64,000 nucleotides of DNA from Enterobacter soli ATCC BAA-2102 (GTDB lineage: Bacteria > Pseudomonadota > Gammaproteobacteria > Enterobacterales > Enterobacteriaceae): contig NZ_LXES01000009.1 of the NCBI RefSeq assembly GCF_001654845.1, positions 1 through 64,000 on the forward strand, read 5' to 3'. Below, piece after piece: positions 40,186 to 53,225 of the stretch. The position numbers were made by a program, and so were the translations under genes. Each line of letters starts with the position of its first letter. The stretch's first letter is position 1. The notes under the pieces were generated by a model that was given only the letters and a program-made list of their open reading frames with translations, was not told the DNA's origin and did not search any database.

Positions 40186-40248
40186 CGCTCTGGTTTTGAC
40201 AGGAACAGCACCCCCCCGGCCATCTCTGGCAGGGGGCTGCCGGAACGA

Positions 40249-41520
<1,272 letters not shown>

Positions 41521-41559
41521 TTATAAATTCAACCGTGCCGCGGGCCTGTGGCCCTCAGC

Positions 41560-41814
41560 TCAAAAACCGTTTAGTTTGCGATCGCGAGCCCACTCTTGTG
41601 GGGTGAACGCTTTAATCGACAGGGCGTGGATGCGGTTATCCGCAATGTATTCCATCAGCGGCGCGTACACAGCCTGCTGTTTCTTCACGCGGCTCATTCC
41701 GTCGAAGATCTCACCCACAGCAATAACCTGGAAGTGACTGCCATCGCCAGAGACGTGGGCTTCCTGAAGGGAGAGTGCATTCATCAGCACTGCCTGGATT
41801 TCATTATTTTCCAT
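41560..41814 (-). CDS. ibaG: BolA-family protein IbaG (YrbA)
   Basis: An 84-residue BolA-like protein, start [35 protein letters not shown] (read in parts), with the conserved C-terminal [15 protein letters not shown]. BolA relatives pair with monothiol glutaredoxins; in E. coli IbaG is linked to acid stress. The upstream in-frame start at 41883 was rejected because the E. coli protein begins at MENNE. 51 bases upstream of murA. Confidence 0.96.
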   Translation of the reverse strand: MENNEIQAVLMNALSLQEAHVSGDGSHFQVIAVGEIFDGMSRVKKQQAVYAPLMEYIADNRIHALSIKAFTPQEWARDRKLNGF

Positions 41815-41885
41815 GGGTTCTACATCATCTGATAGTGAAAACAAGCCCAACATCTTAGAGCAAAGTGGCGTTGTCTTAAACAAGC

Positions 41886-41917
41886 AAAAAGCCCCAACGA
41901 TGAAACAGTCGGGGCTT
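41886..41917 (-). terminator. Terminator of the mla operon
   Basis: A stem of AAAGCCCC and GGGGCTTT with an imperfect extension, followed by T's on the minus strand, 24 bases after the mlaB stop. Confidence 0.88.
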
Positions 41918-41940
41918 TCAGAATTAACGCTTTGAAAATA

Positions 41941-42234
41941 TTAACGAGGTAATACGTCTTCCGGCAAATTGTAGAGCTGCGCAAGGGTCATCACATTATC
42001 GCTGGCACCCGCCAGTGCAACCGTGTTCCCCTGCTTTTTGCCTGCCGCAACAAGATGCACTAACAGGGCGATACCTGCCGTATCCACGCGTGAAACGCCG
42101 CTCAAATCAATCAGCGTCACACCTTTCATGGCCTCGTTGCGAGCATCCCATAACGGGTTCAGCAAATCCTGATCAAGCTCGCCAGACAACAACAACGTCT
42201 CACCTTCGCGCGACCAGCTCAGTTGCTGTTGCAT
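41941..42234 (-). CDS. mlaB: Phospholipid transport STAS protein MlaB
   Basis: A 97-residue cytoplasmic STAS-domain protein with DLSGVSRVDTAGIALLVHL, the conserved helix that binds MlaF. It stabilises the MlaFEDB ATPase complex. Overlaps the mlaC stop by one base. Confidence 0.98.
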   Translation of the reverse strand: MQQQLSWSREGETLLLSGELDQDLLNPLWDARNEAMKGVTLIDLSGVSRVDTAGIALLVHLVAAGKKQGNTVALAGASDNVMTLAQLYNLPEDVLPR

Positions 42235-42869
42235 TACTTTTTCTCGTCCAGGGAAATTTTCTGACGCGAGATGGACTGCAACTGCGCAGTCAGGCCATCA
42301 ATACCTTTGGTACGCAGCAGGTCGCTCCATTCGTTTTGCTTGGTGGTGATCATGCTCACCCCTTCCGCAATCATGTCATACGCCTGCCAGTTACCTGTCT
42401 GGGAGTTTTTACGCCACTGGAAGTCCAGGCGAACCGGTGGACGACCATTAGGATCAAGAATAGTCACACGAATTGGCACAATGGTCGCATCACCCAGAGG
42501 CTGTTCTGGCGCGATTTGATAGGTTTGGCCGTGATACATTGCCAGCGCCTGACCGTAAGCCTGTTTCAGGTACTCACGGAAGGCAGCAAAGTACGCATCA
42601 CGCTGGGCAGGCGTCGCATCTTTGTAGTAACGCCCCAGCACAAGGGCGCCCGCATATTTAATCTGCACATAAGGCAGCAGTTCCTGATCAACCACGTCAC
42701 GCAGATAATCCGGGTTAGCACGAATTTTAGATTGTTCGTTTTTAAGACGATCGAAGGTCTTTTTCGCGGCCTCATCCATCTGTTTGTACGGATTACTCAT
42801 ATCGGCAGCATGTGCTGCGGTCAGAGGGGCAATCACCAGCATGGCAACCATTAACAGTCGTTTAAACAT
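42234..42869 (-). CDS. mlaC: Periplasmic phospholipid-binding protein MlaC
   Basis: A 211-residue protein with a signal peptide (cleavage near AHAADMSNP) and the Tol-tolerance Ttg2 fold; features include [18 protein letters not shown] and [23 protein letters not shown]. It shuttles phospholipid between the outer-membrane MlaA complex and MlaFEDB. Follows mlaD by 3 bases. Confidence 0.98.
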   Translation of the reverse strand: MFKRLLMVAMLVIAPLTAAHAADMSNPYKQMDEAAKKTFDRLKNEQSKIRANPDYLRDVVDQELLPYVQIKYAGALVLGRYYKDATPAQRDAYFAAFREYLKQAYGQALAMYHGQTYQIAPEQPLGDATIVPIRVTILDPNGRPPVRLDFQWRKNSQTGNWQAYDMIAEGVSMITTKQNEWSDLLRTKGIDGLTAQLQSISRQKISLDEKK

Positions 42870-42872
42870 GAA

Positions 42873-43439
42873 TTACTTCTCCTGAGATGAATTCGTCGCG
42901 TCTGGGGCTGGCGCGGCGTCAGTATGGCCTTCACTCTGTGCTGGCGCACCGTCAGTTTTCTTATCATCACCGCCTTTACTGCTGTAAAGGAACTGACCAA
43001 TCATATCTTCCAGCACCATGGCTGATTTCGTATCCTGAATTACGCTACCGTCTTTAAGGATAGTCGTTCCCAGCTCAGGATCTTCAAAGCCAATGTTAAG
43101 TGCCAGGTATTGTTCACCTAACAGGCCGGAGGTGCGAATCGACAGTGAACTGGTATCCGGGATATGGTTGTAACGCTCTTCGATATCCATCGCGACACGC
43201 GGCAGATAGGTTTTCTCGTCCAGAGTGATATCCGCCACGCGGCCAATAACCACACCGCCAACACGCACCGGTGAGCGCGCTTTCAGGCCACCGATGTTAT
43301 CGAAGGTTGCATAGATGCGATATGTCGGTTCGGTGCGGATAGAGGTGATATCCGCAGCTCTCAGACAGATGAACAGCGCAGCCAGCAGTGCCAGCAACAG
43401 AAACACGCCGACCCAAATTTCATTTTTTCTCGTTTGCAT
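42873..43439 (-). CDS. mlaD: MCE-domain phospholipid transport protein MlaD
   Basis: A 188-residue protein with one N-terminal transmembrane helix and an MCE domain (YATFDNIGGLKARSPVRVGGVVIGRV; GLLGEQYLAL). It forms a hexameric ring in the periplasm. The C-terminal Asp/Ala/Pro-rich tail differs most from E. coli. Start at ATG 43439 (MQTRKNEIWVG) follows the family. Confidence 0.97.
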   Translation of the reverse strand: MQTRKNEIWVGVFLLLALLAALFICLRAADITSIRTEPTYRIYATFDNIGGLKARSPVRVGGVVIGRVADITLDEKTYLPRVAMDIEERYNHIPDTSSLSIRTSGLLGEQYLALNIGFEDPELGTTILKDGSVIQDTKSAMVLEDMIGQFLYSSKGGDDKKTDGAPAQSEGHTDAAPAPDATNSSQEK

Positions 43440-43443
43440 GAAC

Positions 43444-45046
<1,603 letters not shown>

Positions 45047-45273
45047 TTATGTTTCCTTTCTTACCCTGATTCACATTAAGCATGACGCTTAAATCAGCCC
45101 TAAACTCAACATTTTTACAGAATAATAGCCGTTGAGGTTAGCGAAAGCTGGCATTTGTTTTACTTTTCCGGCGCATAAAGTCAAAATTAGGAATTCGTTA
45201 CGTCTTAGACTGTATGCAGCACCAAAATTCACGCGCAGTGGACCGGCGAGTATACCTGAAGAAAGGACTTTTG

Positions 45274-46251
45274 ATGCTTTTAGCAACAGCACTGTTAATA
45301 ATTGGTTTACTTTTGGTGGTCTACAGTGCTGACCGTTTGGTATTCGCTGCATCAATATTGTGCCGGCTGATTGGCGTGCCGCCTATCATCATCGGGATGA
45401 CGGTCGTCAGCGTCGGGACTTCTCTTCCTGAAATTATCGTGTCTGTCTCGGCATCGCTTCATGGCCAGGTCGATCTCGCTATTGGCACGGCCATAGGTTC
45501 CAACATCGTCAATATCCTGCTGATTCTTGGCCTGGCTGCACTGTTGCACCCATTTCGCGTGCATTCTGATGTTCTGCGCCGTGAATTGCCGCTAATGTTA
45601 ATCGTAAGCCTGTTGGCGGGCTGTGTGCTCTATGATGGGGTGCTGAGCTACAGCGACGGCATTTTCTTACTGGCGCTGGCGGTAATTTGGCTGCTGTTTA
45701 TCGTTAAAATCGCCCGTCAGGCAGAAAAACAGGGCAATGATAGCCTCACGCGTGAGCAGGTGGCAGAACTGCCGCGGGAAGGAACGTTACCGGTCGCGCT
45801 TCTTTGGCTTGGCGTGGCGCTCATTATTATGCCAATGGCTACCCGCATGGTAGTGGACAATGCCACCGTGCTGGCGAACGCCTTCGCCATGAGCGAATTA
45901 ACCATCGGCCTGACCGTGATTGCCATCGGTACCAGCCTGCCGGAACTGGCTACCGCCATTGCGGGCGCGCGTAAGGGTGAGGATGATATCGCGATTGGCA
46001 ATATCATCGGCTCGAACATTTTCAATATCGCGATCGTGACCGGCTTGCCGGCATTGATATCGCCAGGGCCGTTTAATCCGCTGGCATTTTCGCGCGATTA
46101 CGGTGTGATGTTGCTGGTCAGCGTTATTTTCGCCCTGCTCTGCTGGCGGCGAAAACGTCAGATTGGCAAAGGCGCAGGCGCGCTGCTGACAGGTGGATTT
46201 ATCGTATGGATGGCGATGCTGTACTGGCTTTCGCCTCTTCTCTCTGGGTAA
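45274..46251 (+). CDS. yrbG: CaCA-family cation exchanger YrbG
   Basis: A 325-residue inner-membrane protein, about ten helices in two inverted repeats, each carrying the alpha motif with GTSLPE (VSVGTSLPEIIVS and IAIGTSLPELATAI). A sodium/calcium exchanger relative; substrate in enterobacteria is not settled. Start at ATG 45274 matches E. coli; a longer in-frame start lacks support. 13 bases before kdsD. Confidence 0.96.
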   Translation: MLLATALLIIGLLLVVYSADRLVFAASILCRLIGVPPIIIGMTVVSVGTSLPEIIVSVSASLHGQVDLAIGTAIGSNIVNILLILGLAALLHPFRVHSDVLRRELPLMLIVSLLAGCVLYDGVLSYSDGIFLLALAVIWLLFIVKIARQAEKQGNDSLTREQVAELPREGTLPVALLWLGVALIIMPMATRMVVDNATVLANAFAMSELTIGLTVIAIGTSLPELATAIAGARKGEDDIAIGNIIGSNIFNIAIVTGLPALISPGPFNPLAFSRDYGVMLLVSVIFALLCWRRKRQIGKGAGALLTGGFIVWMAMLYWLSPLLSG

Positions 46252-46264
46252 ACGGAAACGCATT

Positions 46265-47251
46265 ATGTCGCAAATAGAATTGCAGCCGGGTTTTGACTTT
46301 CAGAAAGCAGGCAAAGAAGTTCTGGAGATTGAACGTGAAGGTCTGGCGCAGTTAGATCAGTACATTAATCAGGATTTTAGTCTGGCATGTGAGAAGATGT
46401 TCTACTGTGCCGGCAAAGTCGTGGTGATGGGGATGGGCAAGTCTGGACATATCGGGCGCAAAATGGCCGCCACGTTCGCCAGTACCGGGACCTCTTCATT
46501 CTTTGTTCACCCAGGTGAAGCGGCACACGGCGACCTGGGCATGGTCACGCCGCAGGATGTGGTCATTGCGCTGTCAAATTCCGGTGAATCGAACGAGATC
46601 CTGGCGCTGATCCCGGTGTTGAAACGGCTGCACGTCCCGCTGATTTGCATGACCAGCCGCCCGGAAAGCAGCATGGCCCGCGCCGCGGATATTCACCTGT
46701 GCGTCAAAGTGCCAAAAGAAGCGTGCCCGTTAGGCCTTGCTCCGACGTCCAGCACCACTGCTGCGCTGGTCATGGGCGATGCGCTTGCGGTGGCACTACT
46801 CGAAGCCCGTGGTTTTACGCCGGAAGATTTCGCGCTTTCTCATCCTGGCGGTGCGCTGGGACGCAAGTTGCTGCTTCGGGTAAACGACATTATGCATACG
46901 GGCGATGAGATCCCGCACGTAAGCAAAGCTGCGTCGCTGCGCGATGCATTACTGGAAATCACCCGCAAAAATCTTGGCATGACGGTCGTTTGCGACGATC
47001 TGATGAAGATTCAGGGGATCTTCACCGACGGCGACTTACGTCGCGTATTCGATATGGGCGTGGATGTCCGCACATTAGGCATCGCCGATGTCATGACGCC
47101 TGGCGGGATCCGCGTTCGTCCTGGCACCCTGGCGGTGGACGTGCTGAACCTGATGCAGTCCCGCCACATAACCTCAGTGATGGTTGCCGATGGCGACCAA
47201 CTGCTGGGTGTGGTACATATGCATGATCTTCTACGCGCTGGCGTAGTGTAA
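46265..47251 (+). CDS. kdsD: Arabinose-5-phosphate isomerase KdsD
   Basis: A 328-residue enzyme that isomerises ribulose-5-phosphate to arabinose-5-phosphate, the first step to Kdo. SIS domain with GMGKSGHIGRKMAATFASTGT and SNSGES, then two CBS domains (IMHTGDEIPHV; VMTPGGIRVRPG). Start chosen at MSQIELQPGFDF as in E. coli. Confidence 0.98.
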   Translation: MSQIELQPGFDFQKAGKEVLEIEREGLAQLDQYINQDFSLACEKMFYCAGKVVVMGMGKSGHIGRKMAATFASTGTSSFFVHPGEAAHGDLGMVTPQDVVIALSNSGESNEILALIPVLKRLHVPLICMTSRPESSMARAADIHLCVKVPKEACPLGLAPTSSTTAALVMGDALAVALLEARGFTPEDFALSHPGGALGRKLLLRVNDIMHTGDEIPHVSKAASLRDALLEITRKNLGMTVVCDDLMKIQGIFTDGDLRRVFDMGVDVRTLGIADVMTPGGIRVRPGTLAVDVLNLMQSRHITSVMVADGDQLLGVVHMHDLLRAGVV

Positions 47252-47265
47252 TGAAGGATAAGACA

Positions 47266-47832
47266 ATGAGTAATGCGGGTGCATCCCTTGCAACCTGTTA
47301 TGGTCCGGTGAGTACAGCCATGATGGCGAAGGCGGAAAACATCCGTCTGCTGATCCTGGATGTAGATGGCGTACTCTCCGATGGCCTGATTTACATGGGC
47401 AATAATGGCGAAGAGCTAAAAGCATTCAATGTTCGCGACGGTTACGGCATTCGCTGCGCGCTCACATCCGGCATCGAAGTTGCTATCATCACCGGGCGAA
47501 AAGCTAAACTTGTAGAAGACCGCTGCGAAACGTTGGGCATTACCCATCTGTATCAGGGACAATCCGACAAGATGTTGGCATTCAACGATTTGCTTGCGAA
47601 ACTGTCCATCGCGCCCGAGCATGTTGCCTATGTGGGCGACGATCTGATCGACTGGCCGGTGATGGCCGAAGTGGGCCTGAGCATCGCGGTAGCCGATGCC
47701 CATCCGCTGTTGATACCGCGTGCTGACTATGTCACCCACATCAACGGCGGTCGCGGTGCCGTACGTGAAGTCTGCGATCTGCTTCTGCTGGCGCAGGGCA
47801 AGCTTGAAGAGGCCAAAGGGCAATCAATATGA
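47266..47832 (+). CDS. kdsC: Kdo-8-phosphate phosphatase KdsC
   Basis: A 188-residue HAD phosphatase with motif I LDVDGVLSDG, the GRKAKLVEDRCE segment, and motif IV VGDDLIDWPVM. It releases Kdo from Kdo-8-phosphate. ATG 47266 lies 14 bases after the kdsD stop; the ORF could start five codons earlier. Overlaps lptC by 4 bases. Confidence 0.98.
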   Translation: MSNAGASLATCYGPVSTAMMAKAENIRLLILDVDGVLSDGLIYMGNNGEELKAFNVRDGYGIRCALTSGIEVAIITGRKAKLVEDRCETLGITHLYQGQSDKMLAFNDLLAKLSIAPEHVAYVGDDLIDWPVMAEVGLSIAVADAHPLLIPRADYVTHINGGRGAVREVCDLLLLAQGKLEEAKGQSI

Positions 47833-48404
47833 GTAAAACCAGACGTTGGGTTATCATTCTGCTAACGCTTGTCGCACTGGTACTGATTGGCGTAAACCTC
47901 GCTGACCGTGACGATACCCAAACGGAAGTGATCAACAATAGCGATCCAACATACAAAAGCGATCATAGTGACACGGTGGTTTACAGCCCGGAAGGCGCGC
48001 TGAACTATCGCCTGATCGCAAAGCATGTTGAGTATTTTTCAGATGATGGTATCTCGTGGTTTACCCAACCGGTAATGACCACATTTGATACCGATAAAGT
48101 GCCAACATGGTCGATCAAGTCTGACAGAGCAAAATTAACAAATGACCGTATGCTTTATCTGTATGGTCATGTTGAAGTCAACGCCCTGACCGCTGACTCT
48201 CAACTGCGTAAAATTACAACAGATAATGCCCAGATTAACCTGGTGACCCAGGATGTGACTTCGCAGGATCTGGTTACACTGTATGGCACAACATTTAATT
48301 CCAGCGGTCTGAGAATGCGCGGGAACTTACGCAGCAAAAACGCCGAGCTGATTGAAAAGGTTAGATCCTCTTATGAAATTCAAAACAAACAAACTCAGCC
48401 TTAA
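47829..48404 (+). CDS. lptC: LPS export protein LptC
   Basis: A 191-residue bitopic protein with an N-terminal transmembrane helix (about 7-25) and a periplasmic beta-jellyroll. It receives LPS from LptB2FG and passes it to LptA. Same length as E. coli LptC. Its 3' end overlaps the lptA start by 32 bases, as is usual in this operon. Confidence 0.98.
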   Translation: MSKTRRWVIILLTLVALVLIGVNLADRDDTQTEVINNSDPTYKSDHSDTVVYSPEGALNYRLIAKHVEYFSDDGISWFTQPVMTTFDTDKVPTWSIKSDRAKLTNDRMLYLYGHVEVNALTADSQLRKITTDNAQINLVTQDVTSQDLVTLYGTTFNSSGLRMRGNLRSKNAELIEKVRSSYEIQNKQTQP

Positions 48405-48927
48405 TTTTGTTATCGCCAGCGCGCTGCTGGCAGCCAGTCTTCCCGCACTTGCTGTGACTGGCGATACAGAACAGCCGATTCATATTGAATCTGACACCCA
48501 GTCTCTCGATATGCAGGGTAATGTCGTCACCTTTACCGGCAACGTCGTCATGACTCAGGGCACCATCAAAATTAACGCCGACAAAGTTGTCGTTACCCGT
48601 CCGGGCGGCGAGCAAGGCAAAGAAATTATTGATGGCTATGGCAACCCGGCAACCTTCTACCAGATGCAGGACAACGGTAAACCGGTTAAAGGCCACGCCA
48701 CCCATATGCACTATGAACTGGCGAAGGATCTTGTCATCCTGACTGGTAATGCCTACCTGGAACAGCTGGACAGCAATATCACCGGCGACAAGATCACCTA
48801 TCTGGTGAAAGAGCAGAAAATGCAGGCTTCCAGCGAGAAAGGCAAACGCGTCACCACCGTGCTTGTTCCTTCACAGCTGCAAGATAAAGGCAAAGGCCAG
48901 GCCCCGGCACAGAAGAAGAGTAACTAA
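48373..48927 (+). CDS. lptA: Periplasmic LPS bridge protein LptA
   Basis: A 184-residue protein with a signal peptide cleaved near LALAVTGD and an OstA-like beta-jellyroll (PIHIESDTQSLDMQGNVVTFTGNVVMTQG, read in parts). LptA oligomers connect LptC to LptD. Start at ATG 48373 (MKFKTNKLS) rather than 7 codons upstream. Confidence 0.98.
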   Translation: MKFKTNKLSLNFVIASALLAASLPALAVTGDTEQPIHIESDTQSLDMQGNVVTFTGNVVMTQGTIKINADKVVVTRPGGEQGKEIIDGYGNPATFYQMQDNGKPVKGHATHMHYELAKDLVILTGNAYLEQLDSNITGDKITYLVKEQKMQASSEKGKRVTTVLVPSQLQDKGKGQAPAQKKSN

Positions 48928-48933
48928 TTCGTT

Positions 48934-49659
48934 ATGGCAACATTAACTGCAAAAAATCTCGCTAAGGCCTATAAAGGCCGCCGCGTCGTGGAAGATGTCA
49001 GTCTGACCGTCAACTCCGGCGAAATTGTTGGCCTTTTAGGCCCTAACGGTGCGGGTAAAACTACTACCTTCTACATGGTGGTAGGTATTGTGCCGCGCGA
49101 TGCAGGCAACATTGTCATTGATGATGAAGACATCAGCCTGCTGCCGCTGCACGCCCGTGCGCGCCGTGGTATCGGCTATCTTCCACAGGAAGCGTCCATT
49201 TTCCGCCGTTTAAGCGTTTTCGATAACCTGATGGCCGTGTTGCAGATCCGTGACGATCTGTCGAGCGAGCAGCGTCAGGATCGCGCTAACGAACTGATGG
49301 AAGAGTTCCATATTGAACACCTGCGCGATAGCTTAGGCCAGGCGCTGTCAGGCGGTGAACGTCGTCGTGTCGAGATTGCACGCGCGCTGGCTGCAAACCC
49401 GAAATTCATCCTGCTGGATGAACCCTTCGCGGGCGTTGACCCTATTTCCGTCATCGATATCAAACGTATTATTGAGCATCTGCGTGACAGCGGGCTTGGC
49501 GTACTGATCACTGACCACAACGTCCGTGAAACGCTGGCCGTGTGTGAACGCGCCTATATTGTGAGCCAGGGCCATCTGATTGCCCACGGTACGCCGCAGC
49601 AGATCCTCGAAGATGAGCATGTTAAGCGCGTGTACCTTGGGGAAGACTTCAGACTCTGA
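48934..49659 (+). CDS. lptB: LPS export ATPase LptB
   Basis: A 241-residue ABC ATPase with Walker [10 protein letters not shown], signature [16 protein letters not shown] and Walker [14 protein letters not shown]. It works with LptF and LptG, whose genes are also in this window at 57304-59486. It precedes rpoN by 47 bases. Confidence 0.99.
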   Translation: MATLTAKNLAKAYKGRRVVEDVSLTVNSGEIVGLLGPNGAGKTTTFYMVVGIVPRDAGNIVIDDEDISLLPLHARARRGIGYLPQEASIFRRLSVFDNLMAVLQIRDDLSSEQRQDRANELMEEFHIEHLRDSLGQALSGGERRRVEIARALAANPKFILLDEPFAGVDPISVIDIKRIIEHLRDSGLGVLITDHNVRETLAVCERAYIVSQGHLIAHGTPQQILEDEHVKRVYLGEDFRL

Positions 49660-49706
49660 TAGGGTAGAGGTAACGTAACGCCGAACCGGAGAAAAATGCT
49701 CTGAAC

Positions 49707-51140
49707 ATGAAGCAAGGTTTGCAATTAAGGCTCAGCCAACAACTGGCGATGACGCCGCAGCTACAACAGGCTATCCGCCTGTTGCAGCTGTCCACGTTAG
49801 AACTCCAGCAGGAACTCCAGCAAGCGCTGGACAGCAACCCGTTGCTGGAGCAAACCGATCTTCATGACGAGGTAGACACTCAGCAAACGCAAGACACCGA
49901 AACGCTCGACACCGTTGATGCTCTCGAACAAAAAGAGATGCCGGACGAGCTGCCTCTGGATGCCAGCTGGGATGAAATCTACACCGCAGGAACACCATCC
50001 GGGACGCGTGCAGACTATCAGGACGATGAGCTACCGGTCTATCAGGGTGAAACCACCCAGTCGCTTCAGGATTACCTGATGTGGCAGGTGGAGTTAACGC
50101 CCTTCACTGATACCGATCGTGCGATTGCAACCTCCATTGTCGATGCCGTTGATGACACCGGGTATTTGACCGTTTCTCTGGACGATATTCTTGAAAGCAT
50201 CGGCGATGATGAGATTGAACTTGAGGAAATTGAAGCGGTTCTGAAGCGTATTCAGCGCTTCGACCCGGTTGGCGTGGCCGCGAAAGATCTGCGTGACTGT
50301 CTGCTGATCCAGCTTTCTCAGTTCGCCAAAGAGACCCCGTGGATTGAAGAAGCCCGGTTAATCATCAGCGATCATCTGGATCTGCTGGCGAACCATGACT
50401 TCCGTACCCTGATGCGCGTCACCCGCCTTAAAGAAGAGGTGTTGAAAGAAGCCGTCAACCTGATCCAGTCGCTCGATCCTCGCCCTGGCCAATCCATCCA
50501 GACCAGCGAACCCGAATACGTTATCCCAGATGTGCTGGTCAGAAAGCATAACGGCCGCTGGGTTGTCGAATTGAACTCTGACAGCATTCCTCGCCTGCAA
50601 ATCAACCAGCAGTACGCCTCCATGTGCACCAACGCACGCAACGACTCCGACAACCAGTACATTCGTAGCAATCTTCAGGAAGCGCGATGGCTGATCAAAA
50701 GTCTGGAGAGCAGAAATGATACGCTGCTCCGTGTAAGCCGCTGTATTGTCGAGCAGCAGCAGGCGTTCTTTGAGCAGGGCGAAGAGTATATGAAACCGAT
50801 GGTGCTGGCAGATATCGCCCAGGCCGTCGAAATGCATGAATCAACCATTTCCCGCGTAACAACGCAGAAGTATCTGCACAGTCCGCGCGGTATTTTTGAG
50901 CTTAAGTATTTCTTCTCCAGCCATGTGAATACCGAAGGCGGCGGCGAAGCCTCGTCGACGGCCATTCGTGCACTGGTGAAGAAGTTGATCGCCGCGGAGA
51001 ATCCCGCGAAGCCACTGAGTGACAGTAAGTTAACCACCATGCTGTCCGATCAGGGTATCATGGTGGCACGCCGTACTGTTGCAAAGTATCGAGAGTCTTT
51101 ATCCATTCCGCCGTCTAACCAGCGTAAACAACTGGTCTGA
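49707..51140 (+). CDS. rpoN: RNA polymerase sigma-54 factor RpoN
   Basis: A 477-residue protein with the Gln/Leu-rich activator-interacting region I ([25 protein letters not shown]), acidic region II, core-binding region III and the RpoN box [10 protein letters not shown] near the C-terminus. It directs transcription from -24/-12 promoters. Length equals E. coli RpoN. Its presence matters for judging the VasH-like protein of the T6SS locus. Confidence 0.99.
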   Translation: MKQGLQLRLSQQLAMTPQLQQAIRLLQLSTLELQQELQQALDSNPLLEQTDLHDEVDTQQTQDTETLDTVDALEQKEMPDELPLDASWDEIYTAGTPSGTRADYQDDELPVYQGETTQSLQDYLMWQVELTPFTDTDRAIATSIVDAVDDTGYLTVSLDDILESIGDDEIELEEIEAVLKRIQRFDPVGVAAKDLRDCLLIQLSQFAKETPWIEEARLIISDHLDLLANHDFRTLMRVTRLKEEVLKEAVNLIQSLDPRPGQSIQTSEPEYVIPDVLVRKHNGRWVVELNSDSIPRLQINQQYASMCTNARNDSDNQYIRSNLQEARWLIKSLESRNDTLLRVSRCIVEQQQAFFEQGEEYMKPMVLADIAQAVEMHESTISRVTTQKYLHSPRGIFELKYFFSSHVNTEGGGEASSTAIRALVKKLIAAENPAKPLSDSKLTTMLSDQGIMVARRTVAKYRESLSIPPSNQRKQLV

Positions 51141-51162
51141 CACAACCGATAAGGAAGACACT

Positions 51163-51450
51163 ATGCAGCTCAACATCACAGGACACAACGTCGAAATTAC
51201 TGATGCTTTACGCGATTTTGTGAACGCTAAGTTCGCGAAACTTGAGCAGTATTTCGAAAGGATCAACCAGGTCTATATTGTGTTGAAAGTGGAGAAAGTG
51301 ACTCATATCTCGGATGCAACCCTGCACGTGAACGGGGGTGAACTCCATGCCAGTGCGGAAGGGCAAGACATGTATGCTGCTATCGACGGCTTGATTGACA
51401 AGCTTGCACGACAGCTCAATAAACATAAAGATAAACTGAAACAACACTAA
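51163..51450 (+). CDS. hpf: Ribosome hibernation promoting factor HPF
   Basis: A 95-residue short-form HPF (MQLNITGHNVEITDALRDFVNAKFAKLEQYF read in parts), which promotes 100S ribosome dimers in stationary phase. ATG 51163 lies 22 bases after the rpoN stop with AAGGAAG upstream. Confidence 0.98.
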   Translation: MQLNITGHNVEITDALRDFVNAKFAKLEQYFERINQVYIVLKVEKVTHISDATLHVNGGELHASAEGQDMYAAIDGLIDKLARQLNKHKDKLKQH

Positions 51451-51478
51451 TTGTCCGGGCAGTTAACGGGTGCAGGAA

Positions 51479-51503
51479 GGCCTGTTGTGAAACACAACAG
51501 GCC
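51479..51503 (+). terminator. Hairpin between hpf and ptsN
   Basis: A perfect 11-bp stem (GGCCTGTTGTG and CACAACAGGCC, loop AAA) followed by ATTTGTA. The weak T tract suggests partial termination or RNA protection rather than full stop. Confidence 0.65.
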
Positions 51504-51532
51504 ATTTGTACAGTTAGCGCTTAGGTGAAATT

Positions 51533-52024
51533 ATGATGAACAACGATTCCGCTCTTCAACTGAGCAATGTCCTTAACCAGGAATGTACCCGCAGTGGCGT
51601 TCACTGCCAGAGCAAAAAACGTGCGCTGGAAATCATCAGTGAACTGGCCGCAAAACAGCTGGGCCTGCCGTCTCAGGTGGTGTTCGAAGCTATTCTGACC
51701 CGCGAAAAAATGGGCAGTACTGGCATTGGCAACGGCATTGCTATCCCGCATGGCAAGCTGGAAGAAGACACCCTGCGTGCCGTGGGTGTTTTTGTGCAAC
51801 TCGAAACGCCGATCGCCTTCGACGCCATCGATAATCAGCCAGTCGATCTCCTCTTCGCGCTGCTGGTTCCTGCTGACCAGACCAAAACCCACCTGCATAC
51901 GCTTTCGCTGGTCGCCAAACGTCTGGCCGATAAAACCATTTGCCGTCGACTGCGCTCAGCCCAAAGTGATGAAGAGTTATATCAAATTATCACTGAAGCA
52001 GAAGGCAATCAGGATGATGCATAA
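51533..52024 (+). CDS. ptsN: Nitrogen PTS enzyme IIA(Ntr) PtsN
   Basis: A 163-residue EIIA-fold protein with the phosphorylated His in GIAIPHGK (near 73). It regulates potassium transport and other processes according to its phosphorylation by PtsP and NPr. Same length as E. coli. Starts at the first of two adjacent ATGs. Confidence 0.98.
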   Translation: MMNNDSALQLSNVLNQECTRSGVHCQSKKRALEIISELAAKQLGLPSQVVFEAILTREKMGSTGIGNGIAIPHGKLEEDTLRAVGVFVQLETPIAFDAIDNQPVDLLFALLVPADQTKTHLHTLSLVAKRLADKTICRRLRSAQSDEELYQIITEAEGNQDDA

Positions 52025-52069
52025 CCGGGAGATGGCCTTCACATCTGTTGTCCTGAGGAGAAACGGAAC

Positions 52070-52924
52070 ATGGTGCTGATGATCGTCAGCGGTCGTTCAG
52101 GGTCGGGGAAATCCGTCGCCCTCCGCGCGCTTGAAGATATGGGCTTTTACTGTGTCGATAACCTGCCGGTTGTTCTGCTGCCCGACCTGGCCCGGACGCT
52201 CGCGGACCGACAAACGTCTGCTGCCGTCAGTATCGACGTCCGTAACATGCCAGAATCACCGGAAGTCTTTGAACAGGCGATGAACAACCTGCCTGACTCG
52301 TTTTCGCCTCAGCTGCTGTTCCTTGATGCTGACCGTAACACGCTGATCCGTCGTTACAGCGATACCCGCCGTTTGCATCCGCTCTCCAGCAAGAATCTCT
52401 CTCTGGAAAGCGCCATCGACGAAGAGAGCGACCTGCTGGAGCCGCTGCGCTCTCGTGCCGACCTCATTGTCGACACCTCTGAAATGTCCGTTCACGAGCT
52501 GGCCGAAATGTTGCGTACCCGTCTGCTGGGTAAACGCGAGCGCGAACTGACCATGGTGTTCGAATCCTTCGGCTTTAAGCACGGCATTCCTATCGATGCG
52601 GATTATGTTTTCGACGTGCGCTTCCTGCCGAACCCCCACTGGGATCCAAAACTGCGTCCAATGACCGGTCTTGATAAACCCGTGGCGGCGTTCCTCGACA
52701 GGCACACAGAAGTTCACAATTTTATCTACCAGACGCGCAGCTACCTTGAGCTATGGTTACCTATGCTGGAAACAAACAATCGCAGCTACCTGACGGTGGC
52801 GATTGGCTGTACCGGTGGTAAACATCGTTCGGTGTACATTGCCGAACAACTGGCCGATTACTTCCGCTCACGCGGGAAGAACGTTCAGTCCCGTCATCGC
52901 ACGCTGGAAAAACGTAAAACATGA
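52070..52924 (+). CDS. rapZ: RNase adapter protein RapZ
   Basis: A 284-residue protein with an N-terminal kinase-like domain (Walker [11 protein letters not shown]) and the C-terminal domain with [10 protein letters not shown]. It binds GlmZ/GlmY RNAs and targets GlmZ to RNase E, tuning glucosamine-6-phosphate synthesis; glmM in this window acts downstream in that pathway. Overlaps npr by 4 bases. Confidence 0.98.
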   Translation: MVLMIVSGRSGSGKSVALRALEDMGFYCVDNLPVVLLPDLARTLADRQTSAAVSIDVRNMPESPEVFEQAMNNLPDSFSPQLLFLDADRNTLIRRYSDTRRLHPLSSKNLSLESAIDEESDLLEPLRSRADLIVDTSEMSVHELAEMLRTRLLGKRERELTMVFESFGFKHGIPIDADYVFDVRFLPNPHWDPKLRPMTGLDKPVAAFLDRHTEVHNFIYQTRSYLELWLPMLETNNRSYLTVAIGCTGGKHRSVYIAEQLADYFRSRGKNVQSRHRTLEKRKT

Positions 52925-53193
52925 CCGTAAAACAAACTGTTGAAATCACGAATAAGCTGGGTATGCACGCCCGCCCGGCGATGAAACTGTTTGAACTGAT
53001 GCAGGGTTTTGATGCGGAAGTTCTGCTGCGTAACGATGAAGGTACAGAGGCTGAAGCCAATAGCGTCATCGCGCTACTGATGCTGGATTCTGCCAAAGGC
53101 AGACAAATTGAAGTTGAGGCAACAGGCCCACAGGAAGAAGAAGCTCTGGCAGCAGTGATTGCACTGTTTAATGCCGGGTTTGATGAAGACTGA
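52921..53193 (+). CDS. npr: Phosphocarrier protein NPr
   Basis: A 90-residue HPr-like protein with the active His in [10 protein letters not shown] (near 16). It carries phosphate from PtsP to PtsN. Last gene of the rpoN cluster. Confidence 0.98.
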   Translation: MTVKQTVEITNKLGMHARPAMKLFELMQGFDAEVLLRNDEGTEAEANSVIALLMLDSAKGRQIEVEATGPQEEEALAAVIALFNAGFDED

Positions 53194-53201
53194 TGCACCC
53201 G

Positions 53202-53222
53202 CCCTCTCCTTCCCGGAGAGGG
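53202..53222. terminator. Hairpin between npr and mtgA (convergent)
   Basis: An 8-bp stem (CCCTCTCC and GGAGAGGG, loop TTCCC) in the 32-base gap between the convergent genes. No long T run, so strength is uncertain. Confidence 0.6.
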
Positions 53223-53225
53223 TCA